From Gammaproteobacteria bacterium (GTDB taxonomy: Bacteria > Pseudomonadota > Gammaproteobacteria > Chromatiales > Chromatiaceae): a stretch of DNA of 17,685 bases. Positions 1-6,882 of this stretch are shown here, piece by piece (positions within the stretch are counted from its first letter, which is position 1; every line of letters begins with the position of its first letter). The notes under the pieces were generated by a model that did no database searches, was not told the origin of the DNA, and worked only from the letters and a program-made list of their open reading frames with translations. The DNA lies in assembly GCA_020630035.1 (NCBI GenBank), contig JAHDCB010000016.1:1-17685 (forward strand). Direction: 5' to 3'. The position numbers were made by a program, and so were the translations under genes.

Positions 1-791
1 AAGGGTGAGCGTGACAGGCCCTGGCGGATAATGTCGTGGGTCTGTGTGTTGGTGTGCGTAATATGGCAGTCGACCTGGCGCGGATGCTGGTCGGCGGTGC
101 CCTGATAAGAAAACACCGGTACCGGTTGATCGCTAGGCTGTGCGGTTAACGCGGCATAATCAATGCTGCGCCCGTCGATCCGTGGTGGTGTGCCGGTCTT
201 CAGGCGTTCTACCCGGAATGGCAGTTCGCGTAACCGGGCTGCTAACTGGTTGGCTGGTGGGTCACCAGCTCGTCCACCGGTTTGTTGGGTCAGTCCGATA
301 TGGATGCGTCCACCCAGAAAGGTGCCGACTGTGAGTACCACTGCCGGTGCGCGAAATTTCAGGCCCATGCGAGTCACGACTCCCATGACTCGGCCCTGTT
401 CTATGATCAGGTCGTCAACGCTTTGCTGAAAGATATCCAGGTTCGGTTGTTGTTCCAGTGCGGTGCGTACAGCATGTTTGTATAACATCCTGTCTGCCTG
501 GGCCCGAGTGGCGCGTACTGCCGGGCCCTTGCGCGCGTTCAGGGTGCGAAACTGAATACCGGCCTGGTCTGTTGCCTTAGCCATCAGGCCGCCGAGGGCA
601 TCAATTTCTTTTACCAGGTGACCCTTGCCGATACCACCGATCGCCGGGTTACAGCTCATCTGACCGAGCGTATCAATGCTGTGGGTGAGTAATAAGGTGG
701 CCGCGCCCATGCGAGCGGCTGCCAGTGCAGCTTCGGTGCCAGCGTGTCCGCCGCCGACAATAATCACCTGGTAGCTATTGGGATGAAACAT
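1..791 (-). CDS. mnmG: tRNA uridine-5-carboxymethylaminomethyl(34) synthesis enzyme MnmG (GidA), partial
   Basis: With MnmE, this FAD enzyme adds the carboxymethylaminomethyl group to U34 of certain tRNAs in the cytoplasm. The minus-strand frame opens with ATG at 791 and stays open to the window edge, about 263 codons of a protein usually near 630. Visible motifs are the FAD-binding GGGHAGTEAA close to the N-terminus, GQMSCNPAIGGIGKGH, the GPAVRATRAQADR segment, and near the edge CHITHTNTQTHD. These follow E. coli MnmG almost residue for residue, so the identity is secure; the C-terminal half is outside. It is transcribed away from apaG. No clear Shine-Dalgarno precedes the ATG, and a strong hairpin at 809-853 lies in its 5' leader. 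Nothing looks broken in the visible part. Confidence 0.97.
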   Translation of the reverse strand, partial: MFHPNSYQVIIVGGGHAGTEAALAAARMGAATLLLTHSIDTLGQMSCNPAIGGIGKGHLVKEIDALGGLMAKATDQAGIQFRTLNARKGPAVRATRAQADRMLYKHAVRTALEQQPNLDIFQQSVDDLIIEQGRVMGVVTRMGLKFRAPAVVLTVGTFLGGRIHIGLTQQTGGRAGDPPANQLAARLRELPFRVERLKTGTPPRIDGRSIDYAALTAQPSDQPVPVFSYQGTADQHPRQVDCHITHTNTQTHDIIRQGLSRSP

Positions 792-808
792 CGCGATAAT
801 AACCCAAG

Positions 809-853
809 GGCACCGCTGCAAACTGCTGCGCTCGCAACGTTTGCAGCGGTGCC
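809..853. repeat. Perfect 15-bp hairpin in the mnmG leader
   Basis: GGCACCGCTGCAAAC at 809-823 is the exact reverse complement of 839-853, with a 15-nt loop. It begins 17 nt upstream of the mnmG ATG and would sit in the mnmG 5' leader. No T-run follows on either strand, so it does not look like an intrinsic terminator. Its role (mRNA structure, protein site or part of an origin region) is unknown. Confidence 0.8.
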
Positions 854-863
854 GCACTTAAAT

Positions 864-872
864 TGTGGATAA
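864..872 (-). promoter_or_regulatory. Consensus DnaA box (single)
   Basis: The plus strand reads TGTGGATAA, so the minus strand carries TTATCCACA, an exact match to the E. coli strong DnaA box. It lies in the gap between mnmG and apaG. Bacterial oriC often lies next to gidA/mnmG, which makes the match more interesting than a random 9-mer. I saw no second exact consensus box and no long AT-rich unwinding region in the 154-bp gap, so an active origin is not shown. Confidence 0.4.
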
Positions 873-876
873 ACCA

Positions 877-898
877 GACAATCTTAATCAAGATTGTC
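877..898. repeat. 9-bp hairpin with 4-nt loop
   Basis: GACAATCTT at 877-885 pairs perfectly with AAGATTGTC at 890-898 around the loop AATC. It lies between the DnaA box and apaG, about 48 nt before the apaG start. There is no adjacent T-run on either strand, so an operator or structural element is more likely than a terminator. This is an inference from position only. Confidence 0.65.
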
Positions 899-945
899 AG
901 AGACACTCGTCAGATTTTTGTTAACGACCAGCAACAGTCGCATTT

Positions 946-1320
946 ATGCATCGATATCCAGTCAGCGTAGAGGCTGAAACCTTTTATCTTGAAGAACAAT
1001 CCATACCTGCAGACAACCGCTATGCGTTTGCCTATACCATCACCATCAGCAATCTGAGTGAGGTGCCGGTCACCTTACGCCGACGGCGCTGGTTGATTAC
1101 CGACTCAGATTGTCAGGTGCGCGAAATCAGCGGCGAGGGTGTGGTTGGGAAACAACCCCGTTTATCGCCCGGGACACAATTCCGGTATACCAGTGGTGCC
1201 ATGTTAGAAACCCCGGTGAATACGATGGAGGGGGAATATGAGATGGAAACCGATACTGGTGAGGTGTTTATCGCACCGATAAACCGCTTTACGTTATCCA
1301 TTCCGCGCACGTTACATTAA
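946..1320 (+). CDS. apaG: ApaG (DUF525) family protein
   Basis: A 124-residue protein of the ApaG family, close to the usual 125. ApaG is an immunoglobulin-like fold domain; its role is poorly defined, and in enteric bacteria it is encoded next to the Ap4A hydrolase ApaH. The family core is plain: FAYTITISNLSEVPVTLRRR, the RRWLITDSD stretch, GEGVVGKQPRLSPG around residues 64-77, YTSGAMLETP and MEGEYEM. The start is the ATG at 946; no good ribosome-binding site is visible. It is followed by apaH after only 5 bp, so the two are probably co-transcribed. The usual upstream partner ksgA is absent; mnmG lies divergently instead. Confidence 0.95.
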   Translation: MHRYPVSVEAETFYLEEQSIPADNRYAFAYTITISNLSEVPVTLRRRRWLITDSDCQVREISGEGVVGKQPRLSPGTQFRYTSGAMLETPVNTMEGEYEMETDTGEVFIAPINRFTLSIPRTLH

Positions 1321-1325
1321 GTCTG

Positions 1326-2147
1326 ATGGCAACCTATGTCGTCGGCGATATTCAGGGCTGTTATGCTACGCTGGATTATGCCCTGACTCAAATGCGCTTC
1401 GATCCGGCAGCGGATACTTTATGGTGTGCAGGCGATCTGGTCAATCGTGGCCCGGATTCATTACGGGTACTCCGCTTGTTACACCAACTGGACAGCTCAG
1501 TGGTTGCGGTACTGGGCAATCATGACCTGCATCTGCTGGCGCTGGCAGCCGGTAATCTGAAATATGCCGAACAAAGTAACCTGGATGATGTCCTCTCAGC
1601 TCCGGACAGTGCCGAGCTGATCCACTGGTTACAGCAGCGACCACTATTACATTGGGATGTCACGCTGAATTTTGCCATGCTGCATGCTGGCTTGCCGCCG
1701 CAGTGGACGCTGGAGCAGGCACTGGCATATGCAGCTGAAGTGGCATGTGCCTTGCGGGGCGACGGAGCGACGAATTATCTGGCTGAATTATATGGACATG
1801 AGCCCAGCAGCTGGTCTGATTCCCTGCGTGGTATGCCCCGGTTACGTTATATGACTAACTGTTTTACCCGGCTGCGGTATTGTCGCGCGGATGGCTCACT
1901 GGTGTTGTCTGTAAAAGGCCGACCAGGTACACAACCGGATCCAGCTGTGCAGCCCTGGTTCAGTCATCCACACAGGGCCAGCAGGAACACGCGTATTGTC
2001 AGCGGACACTGGTCCACCCTGGGCTATTATGCTGCAGACAATATCTGGGCACTGGATACCGGGTGTGTCTGGGGTCAGCAACTGACTTTTTTACGGATTG
2101 ATCAGGCAGAGCTGAGTGTGCAACATTATCCCGCTCAGGAAAAATAA
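1326..2147 (+). CDS. apaH: Symmetrical bis(5'-nucleosyl)-tetraphosphatase ApaH
   Basis: This 273-residue metallophosphatase hydrolyses diadenosine tetraphosphate (Ap4A) symmetrically to two ADP, controlling the pool of this stress nucleotide and removing Np4 caps from RNA. The PPP-type metal-binding motifs are all present: GDIQG at residues 7-11, GDLVNRGPDS at 36-45 and GNHD at 64-67, followed by the downstream LHAG and SGHW histidine motifs. Length fits the family (E. coli about 280). It starts 5 bp after apaG stops and is thus in the same transcription unit. A 54-bp gap with a weak imperfect hairpin separates it from ctaA. No anomaly seen. Confidence 0.97.
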   Translation: MATYVVGDIQGCYATLDYALTQMRFDPAADTLWCAGDLVNRGPDSLRVLRLLHQLDSSVVAVLGNHDLHLLALAAGNLKYAEQSNLDDVLSAPDSAELIHWLQQRPLLHWDVTLNFAMLHAGLPPQWTLEQALAYAAEVACALRGDGATNYLAELYGHEPSSWSDSLRGMPRLRYMTNCFTRLRYCRADGSLVLSVKGRPGTQPDPAVQPWFSHPHRASRNTRIVSGHWSTLGYYAADNIWALDTGCVWGQQLTFLRIDQAELSVQHYPAQEK

Positions 2148-2201
2148 GATTTTTTCAGTGACCCCCTGAGGTCTGAATCACCCTACCAAATCTGATTAGT
2201 C

Positions 2202-3179
2202 ATGTCCTATCTGAACATTATTCGGTTGATGCTGGTATTAACCCTGGTGGTGATCATTCTGGGCGCCTATACGCGTCTGGCAGATGCCGGGCTAGGGTGC
2301 CCGGACTGGCCAGGATGTTACGGCCAGTGGCTGGTGCCCGAGACAGCGGCTGATGTGGACAATAAAGATTATCTGGCGCAGCGTCCGCTGGAAGTCAGCA
2401 AGGGCTGGCTGGAAATGATTCACCGCTATTTTGCCGGGGTACTCGGGTTGTTGATAGCAGCTCTGGCGGGCTGGTCCTGGTATCGCGCCCGTCAGATACC
2501 GCAACAACCGACCGGGCTACCCACGGCGTTGCTCGGATTAGTGATTGTGCAGGCCCTGCTGGGCATGTGGACTGTCACGTTGTTATTGAAGCCAGTGGTG
2601 GTGATGGCGCATCTGCTCGGTGGTTTCACCTTGTTTGCGTTGTTATTTGTGTTGCTGTTACGCCTGCAGCCGGCCTATCCACCCGTTGCGGATGCGCATC
2701 GACTACGCTGGACGGCCCGCATTGGCCTGGTGTTACTGGTCGTGCAGATTGCCCTGGGTGGCTGGACCAGTACTAATTATGCGGCACTGGCCTGCACTGA
2801 CTTACCAACCTGCCAGGGTGCCTGGTGGCCGCAAATGGATTTTGCCGAAGGCTTTGTATTGTGGCGTGGTCTTGGTACCAACTATGAATATGGCGTACTG
2901 GATCATCCGGCGCGGGTCGCGATCCATATGACGCATCGGTTGGGAGCGGTGGTAGTCCTGGTGTTTCTGGCGGGGCTGGCCTATGCGTTGTTACAACGCA
3001 GCCGGATGCTGGCGGTGGCCGGTGTGCGGATGGGGTGCCTGCTGGTATTGCAGGTGATACTAGGCGTGAGTAATGTGATCTTTCATCTGCCCTTATGGGT
3101 GGCGACGGCACATAATGCGACGGCAGCACTGTTATTGCTGGCCGTTGTCCAGATCAATTTTATGTTACGACGAACCTGA
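2202..3179 (+). CDS. ctaA: Heme A synthase (COX15/CtaA family)
   Basis: An inner-membrane enzyme that oxidises the C8 methyl of heme O to a formyl group, giving heme A for aa3-type cytochrome oxidase. The 325-residue protein is very hydrophobic, with about eight membrane segments in two related halves. Seen directly: the GAYTRLADAGLGCPDWPGC start of the family with Cys33 and Cys39, a second pair Cys198 and Cys204 in the CTDLPTC loop, and candidate heme-ligand histidines at 74 (MIHR), 137 (AHLLGG), 245 (MTHR) and 304 (AHNATAA). The start ATG at 2202 gives a proper first helix. ctaB follows after 9 bp, so the two heme-modifying enzymes are made together. The oxidase structural genes are not in the window. 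Confidence 0.95.
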   Translation: MSYLNIIRLMLVLTLVVIILGAYTRLADAGLGCPDWPGCYGQWLVPETAADVDNKDYLAQRPLEVSKGWLEMIHRYFAGVLGLLIAALAGWSWYRARQIPQQPTGLPTALLGLVIVQALLGMWTVTLLLKPVVVMAHLLGGFTLFALLFVLLLRLQPAYPPVADAHRLRWTARIGLVLLVVQIALGGWTSTNYAALACTDLPTCQGAWWPQMDFAEGFVLWRGLGTNYEYGVLDHPARVAIHMTHRLGAVVVLVFLAGLAYALLQRSRMLAVAGVRMGCLLVLQVILGVSNVIFHLPLWVATAHNATAALLLLAVVQINFMLRRT

Positions 3180-3188
3180 GATACCTTG

Positions 3189-4094
3189 ATGCAAACGACT
3201 GGTACCCGACAGATTCCAGGTATGAGCAACTGGCAAAGCTACTGGACCTTATGTAAGCCGAAGGTAGTGGCACTGATCGTATTTACCGCCATTGTCGGCA
3301 TATTTTTAGCATCACCTGGTTTACCGCCGCTGGGCATTCTGATGAATGCGACACTGGGTATTGCCCTGGCAGCGGCCTCTGCGGCGGCGATCAATCATGT
3401 GGTTGATCAGAAGGTGGACGCGCGGATGGGACGCACTGAGCAACGACCACTACCGCAGGGGAAGGTAGGCAGTGCACAGGCACTGGCATTTGCGTTATTA
3501 CTTGGTGTCAGCGCGATGTTCATCCTGAGTCTGGGAGTGAACGGATTGACCGCTATCCTGACCTTGTTGTCGTTGATCGGTTATGCGGTGATTTATACCC
3601 TGTACCTGAAGCGTGCAACTCCACAGAATATTGTGATTGGTGGTGCGGCTGGTGCGGCACCGCCACTATTGGGTTGGGTCGCTGTGACAGGTCAGGTAGA
3701 CCCGGAGGCACTGCTGTTATTTCTGATTATCTTTACCTGGACGCCACCCCATTTCTGGGCACTGGCGATTCACCGGATGGAAGAATATCGTCAGGTTGAT
3801 ATCCCGATGCTGCCGGTGACACATGGTTTGTCTTATACCCGGCTACAGATTCTGTTATACACGGTGTTGTTATTTGTCGTGACCCTGCTACCGTATGGCT
3901 ACGGGATGAGCGGTATGCTGTATCTGATCGGCGCCTTGGTGCTGAACCTGGGCTTTCTGGTCTATGCTGTGTTGTTATATCGGAATGCGCACGCCAGCCT
4001 GCCGATGCGTACCTTTGGTTATTCCATTGTTTATCTGATGGGGTTATTTGCCTTATTGTTGTTGGATCATTATGTCTCAGCGTGGTTGTTCTGA
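3189..4094 (+). CDS. ctaB: Protoheme IX farnesyltransferase (heme O synthase)
   Basis: A UbiA-family membrane prenyltransferase that attaches farnesyl to protoheme to give heme O, the substrate of CtaA just upstream. The 301 residues hold the family signatures: LCKPKVVALIVFTAIVG at the first helix, the NxxxDxxxD prenyl-diphosphate/Mg site at N69-D73-D77 followed by RMGRTEQRPLP, YTLYLKRATPQNIVIGG, GWVAVTG, and TWTPPHFWALAI with the HRMEEYRQVDIPMLP loop. I chose ATG 3189; a TTG just before (3186) would add one residue, and Met12 is another possible start. Length and helix number match CyoE/CtaB. It ends 46 bp before a strong terminator. Confidence 0.96.
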   Translation: MQTTGTRQIPGMSNWQSYWTLCKPKVVALIVFTAIVGIFLASPGLPPLGILMNATLGIALAAASAAAINHVVDQKVDARMGRTEQRPLPQGKVGSAQALAFALLLGVSAMFILSLGVNGLTAILTLLSLIGYAVIYTLYLKRATPQNIVIGGAAGAAPPLLGWVAVTGQVDPEALLLFLIIFTWTPPHFWALAIHRMEEYRQVDIPMLPVTHGLSYTRLQILLYTVLLFVVTLLPYGYGMSGMLYLIGALVLNLGFLVYAVLLYRNAHASLPMRTFGYSIVYLMGLFALLLLDHYVSAWLF

Positions 4095-4140
4095 GGCTGA
4101 TGGTCACATGTCATTTCTGGCAATCCAAACGCGCTAAACG

Positions 4141-4169
4141 AAAAAAGCTGTCCAAAGGACAGCTTTTTT
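4141..4169. terminator. Bidirectional intrinsic terminator between ctaB and the tRNA gene
   Basis: AAAAAAGCTGTCC (4141-4153) pairs perfectly with 4157-4169 around an AAA loop, a 13-bp stem ending in six T on one strand and, read the other way, also six T. It lies 46 bp after the ctaB stop and 7 bp beyond the tRNA 3' end, so it can end transcripts arriving from both sides. Confidence 0.9.
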
Positions 4170-4176
4170 GTTGATC

Positions 4177-4253
4177 TGGTGGCAAGGGGCGGACTTGAAC
4201 CGCCGACCCCCGCATTATGAGTGCGATGCTCTAACCAGCTGAGCTACCTTGCC
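4177..4253 (-). tRNA. tRNA-Met (CAT), elongator type
   Basis: The minus strand folds as a full 77-nt cloverleaf including encoded CCA. The acceptor stem GGCAAGG pairs with CCTTGCC, the D arm is GCTCAGCTGGTTAGAGC, the anticodon stem TCGCA/TGCGG has a T-G end pair, the anticodon loop is CTCATAA, and the T arm is GGCGG-TTCAAGT-CCGCC. The discriminator is A73. Anticodon CAT could mean elongator Met, initiator Met or Ile2 (lysidine-modified). A paired first base and the absence of three G-C pairs at the top of the anticodon stem speak against initiator. The D arm and overall sequence resemble elongator tRNA-Met more than tRNA-Ile2, but that call is moderate. It has its own promoter and terminator. 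Confidence 0.95.
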
Positions 4254-4265
4254 ACACCGGCGCGC

Positions 4266-4294
4266 AATATACCGGACGGCTCTGGCAGCGTCAA
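4266..4294 (-). promoter_or_regulatory. Sigma-70 promoter of the tRNA gene with GC-rich discriminator
   Basis: On the minus strand TTGACG (4294-4289) and TATATT (4271-4266) are separated by exactly 17 bp, a near-consensus sigma-70 promoter. The stretch between the -10 box and the tRNA 5' end is GCGCGCCGG-like, as in stable-RNA promoters under stringent control. The expected start is only about six nucleotides before the mature tRNA. Confidence 0.85.
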
Positions 4295-4382
4295 GCACAC
4301 GCCTGAGCGTAATACTCTTTGTTCGTGGGTGAAATTGCATACCCCGTCCACGCTTTAAATTTGATTTTTCTGATTCAATCTT

Positions 4383-5840
4383 ATGCCACGCACAACATCT
4401 GCTATTCAACATCGCCTGCAACAACTGGAAACTCATCTGCAGGCGGAAAACCCGGTACTGCTGCAAGTGGTGCAGCGTTTTCGTCAACTGGATCAGGTCG
4501 CGTATCGTATGGGCTTACTAGAATCCAGTGAGTCTTATGCGACACAGATTCCCTGGTGGCCACTGATTGCTGTGCTGGGTACTTTTTCAGCCGGCAAGTC
4601 CAGCTTTATTAACCAATATGTTGGCGTACCACTGCAACGCAGCGGCAATCAGGCGGTAGATGATAAATATACAGTGGTGTGCTACAGCAACTCGTCGGAG
4701 CCCCGGACGCTACCCGGTCTGGCACTGGATTCGGATCCACGTTTTCCGTTTTATAAGGTCAGCGAAAAGATTGAGCCGATTGCCCGAGGCGAAGGCGCGC
4801 GGATAGATGCTTACCTACAATTGAAGACTTGTCCCTCAGAGGTGTTGCGTGGCAAGATTCTGATTGATTCACCCGGGTTTGATGCGGATGCACAACGTAC
4901 CTCAACTCTGAAGATTACAGAACATATTGTCAATCTGTCTGACCTGGTACTGGTCTTTTTTGATGCCCGGCATCCGGAACCAGGCGCAATGCGTGATACG
5001 TTGACCCATCTGGTGCGTAATACGATTCAGCGTAACGATTCGGAAAAGTTTTTATATATCCTGAACCAGATTGATACCACTGCCCGTGAAGATAACCCGG
5101 AAGAAGTGGTTGCGGCCTGGCAGCGTGCATTGGGTGAATGTGGCCTGACTGCCGGGCGTTTTTATACTATCTACAATGCCGCCGCAGCCAACCCGATCGA
5201 AGATGATATTCTGCGGGCTCGATTTGAAAAACGCCGCGATCAGGATCTCGGCGATATACAAGACCGGATGCAGCAGGTTGAGGTAGAACGAGCCTATCGG
5301 ATTATCGGTGCCTTAGAACAGACTGCCCGCAGCTTCAGTGATACCGCAGTACCTGCTCTGCAGGATTTGTTACGCCGCTGGCGCAAACGTACCCTGATTG
5401 CAGATGGCATTGCCTTCAGCAGCTTGCTGATTGCTTTTATCGTCTTCAGTTGGCCTGACTGGCAGGGCCTGAGTTATCAGGCTGCCTGGTGGCAATGGCT
5501 CACAGCAACGCAACATAGTAGTTTGCTGACTGGTCTGGGATTAGTTGCCGGTGCATTTGGCCTGCATCTGTACTTGCGACAATTAGCCGCCAAAAGCCTG
5601 CAGCGTTATGCGCGTCAACTAGAGAAACGTCATCAGTTAAAGCTGGCGAATGCCTTGCACCGCAATACCCGTTTCTGGCGTAATCTCTGGCGTCAGCAAC
5701 CAGTTGGCTGGGGTAAAAAACATCAGCGCCAGGTCAGCACGGTGCTGGAACAGACTGACCGTTTTGTCCAGGAACTGAATGACCGCTTCACGGATCCTTC
5801 CGGGCGCAGCGTCAGCGAATCTGCCGCAACAAGTAACTGA
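4383..5840 (+). CDS. Dynamin-like GTPase with two C-terminal membrane segments
   Basis: A 485-residue large GTPase of the dynamin superfamily; exact function unknown. The G1 P-loop GTFSAGKS is at 66-73, G3 DSPG at 162-165 followed by FD, and a G4-like NQID at 228-231, spacing expected for a Dynamin_N domain. The first 60 residues look helical. A helical stretch follows the GTPase domain (about 295-340), then two hydrophobic segments near 341-358 and 382-399, with a basic, helical tail to the end. Bacterial relatives act in membrane remodelling or surveillance, but nothing here tells which. It lies between a divergent tRNA gene and lptG, whose 3' end it overlaps by 29 bp. No clear Shine-Dalgarno precedes the ATG at 4383; an in-frame ATG at residue 43 would remove part of the N-terminal helix. 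Confidence 0.85.
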   Translation: MPRTTSAIQHRLQQLETHLQAENPVLLQVVQRFRQLDQVAYRMGLLESSESYATQIPWWPLIAVLGTFSAGKSSFINQYVGVPLQRSGNQAVDDKYTVVCYSNSSEPRTLPGLALDSDPRFPFYKVSEKIEPIARGEGARIDAYLQLKTCPSEVLRGKILIDSPGFDADAQRTSTLKITEHIVNLSDLVLVFFDARHPEPGAMRDTLTHLVRNTIQRNDSEKFLYILNQIDTTAREDNPEEVVAAWQRALGECGLTAGRFYTIYNAAAANPIEDDILRARFEKRRDQDLGDIQDRMQQVEVERAYRIIGALEQTARSFSDTAVPALQDLLRRWRKRTLIADGIAFSSLLIAFIVFSWPDWQGLSYQAAWWQWLTATQHSSLLTGLGLVAGAFGLHLYLRQLAAKSLQRYARQLEKRHQLKLANALHRNTRFWRNLWRQQPVGWGKKHQRQVSTVLEQTDRFVQELNDRFTDPSGRSVSESAATSN

Positions 5841-6882
5841 TACCAGCCAGGCATAACAGGGTCGGGATAAAAATGACCAATAAGGGATTCAGTGCATACA
5901 CCACTGCGGCAGATGATAGTCCCCGGCTGAGCAGGAAATAACCTGCTCCGATCAGCGCACCCAGCATAATGCGTTGACCAGCACCACGCCGGGGCTGAGA
6001 TAAGACAAATGGCACCGCCAGTAATAACATCAGCAATGTGGTGAGTGGATTGGTGATTTTTTGCCAGTATGCCAGTTGGTAGTCGCGTGCCTGTTGCCCG
6101 TTGTCACGCAGATAGTGGATGGTCTGATATAGCTCGGGCAAGGTCAGTAGAGCCGGCTCGCGGATGATCACAGCGAGCCGTTCCGGACTCAGTAGGGTAT
6201 CCCAGCGGGCCTGGGTCTGTTGTGTGGTATAGGCCTGGTCTTTGTCTGCAAGAAAATGTGTGCGGAGGATGTTATATAGTTGCCAATGGCCGTCCTGATA
6301 GCGGGCATTCGCAGCTTGTTGATGAATACGTAGCTGGTTCTGTTCGTCCAGAATATAGCTGGTAATACCACTTAATTGTGTGCTGGTGTGAATTTGTGCA
6401 ATGTGTACAAAGGTATTACCGTCGCGTGCCCACAAGCCATCGTCGGTCTGATGAGTAATCGCTCCCTGCTGTCGTACCAGGCGCCATTGTTGTGCCTGTT
6501 GTTCTGTATAAGGTGCCAGCCATTCGCTGCAGATGATCACACATAGCAGTAATAGCAGCCCGGTTTTGGCAACCGCAACGACGATCTGACTCAGGCTGAT
6601 ACCGGCTGCCCGCAGCGCGATCAGTTCGCTATGGCTGGCCAGACTACCCAGCCCGAGCAGGCCGCCGAGCAGCGCGGCCATCGGGAAGGCCTGCAGCAAA
6701 TAGCCTGGCGCTGACAGCAGCGCGACCCAGAGTGCATCCAGTAACTGGTAGTGGCCTGTGTTCAGGTCTTCTGATTCGTCGATAAACTTAAAAAAGATCA
6801 ACAGGCCAACCAGGGCGAGCAGGGTCAGACTGGTAGCGCTGAGTAACGTACGGGCAAGATAACGTTCATACAACTTAAGCAT
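5812..6882 (-). CDS. lptG: LPS export ABC transporter permease LptG
   Basis: One of the two membrane subunits of the LptB2FG transporter that extracts lipopolysaccharide from the inner membrane and pushes it along the Lpt bridge. The 356 residues begin MLKLYERYLARTLL, have three N-terminal helices, then a periplasmic beta-jellyroll domain (about 130-260, with WARDGNTFVHI), then three C-terminal helices. The cytoplasmic coupling segment LGSLASHSELIALRAAGISLSQIV and the FVLSQPRRGAGQRIMLG stretch are LptG hallmarks. Its ATG overlaps the lptF stop by 8 bp (ATGCTTAA), so translation is coupled and subunits are matched. The 3' end overlaps the convergent GTPase gene by 29 bp and no terminator is visible. 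Confidence 0.95.
   Translation of the reverse strand: MLKLYERYLARTLLSATSLTLLALVGLLIFFKFIDESEDLNTGHYQLLDALWVALLSAPGYLLQAFPMAALLGGLLGLGSLASHSELIALRAAGISLSQIVVAVAKTGLLLLLCVIICSEWLAPYTEQQAQQWRLVRQQGAITHQTDDGLWARDGNTFVHIAQIHTSTQLSGITSYILDEQNQLRIHQQAANARYQDGHWQLYNILRTHFLADKDQAYTTQQTQARWDTLLSPERLAVIIREPALLTLPELYQTIHYLRDNGQQARDYQLAYWQKITNPLTTLLMLLLAVPFVLSQPRRGAGQRIMLGALIGAGYFLLSRGLSSAAVVYALNPLLVIFIPTLLCLAGISYLLRQIR

Noticed and set aside
140..485. Three overlapping plus-strand frames of 64-88 codons near the left edge
   Set aside because: They lie entirely antisense to the well-conserved mnmG coding sequence and show no recognisable protein pattern.
2148..2201. Imperfect hairpin between apaH and ctaA as a terminator or attenuator
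   Set aside because: Two 4-bp stems (TTCA/TGAA and GACC/GGTC) separated by a 2-nt bulge, with no T-run after them on the plus strand; too weak to list.
4215..4487. A 90-codon minus-strand frame through the tRNA and the GTPase start
   Set aside because: It reads through the tRNA gene and its promoter, which are both well supported, so it is not a gene.
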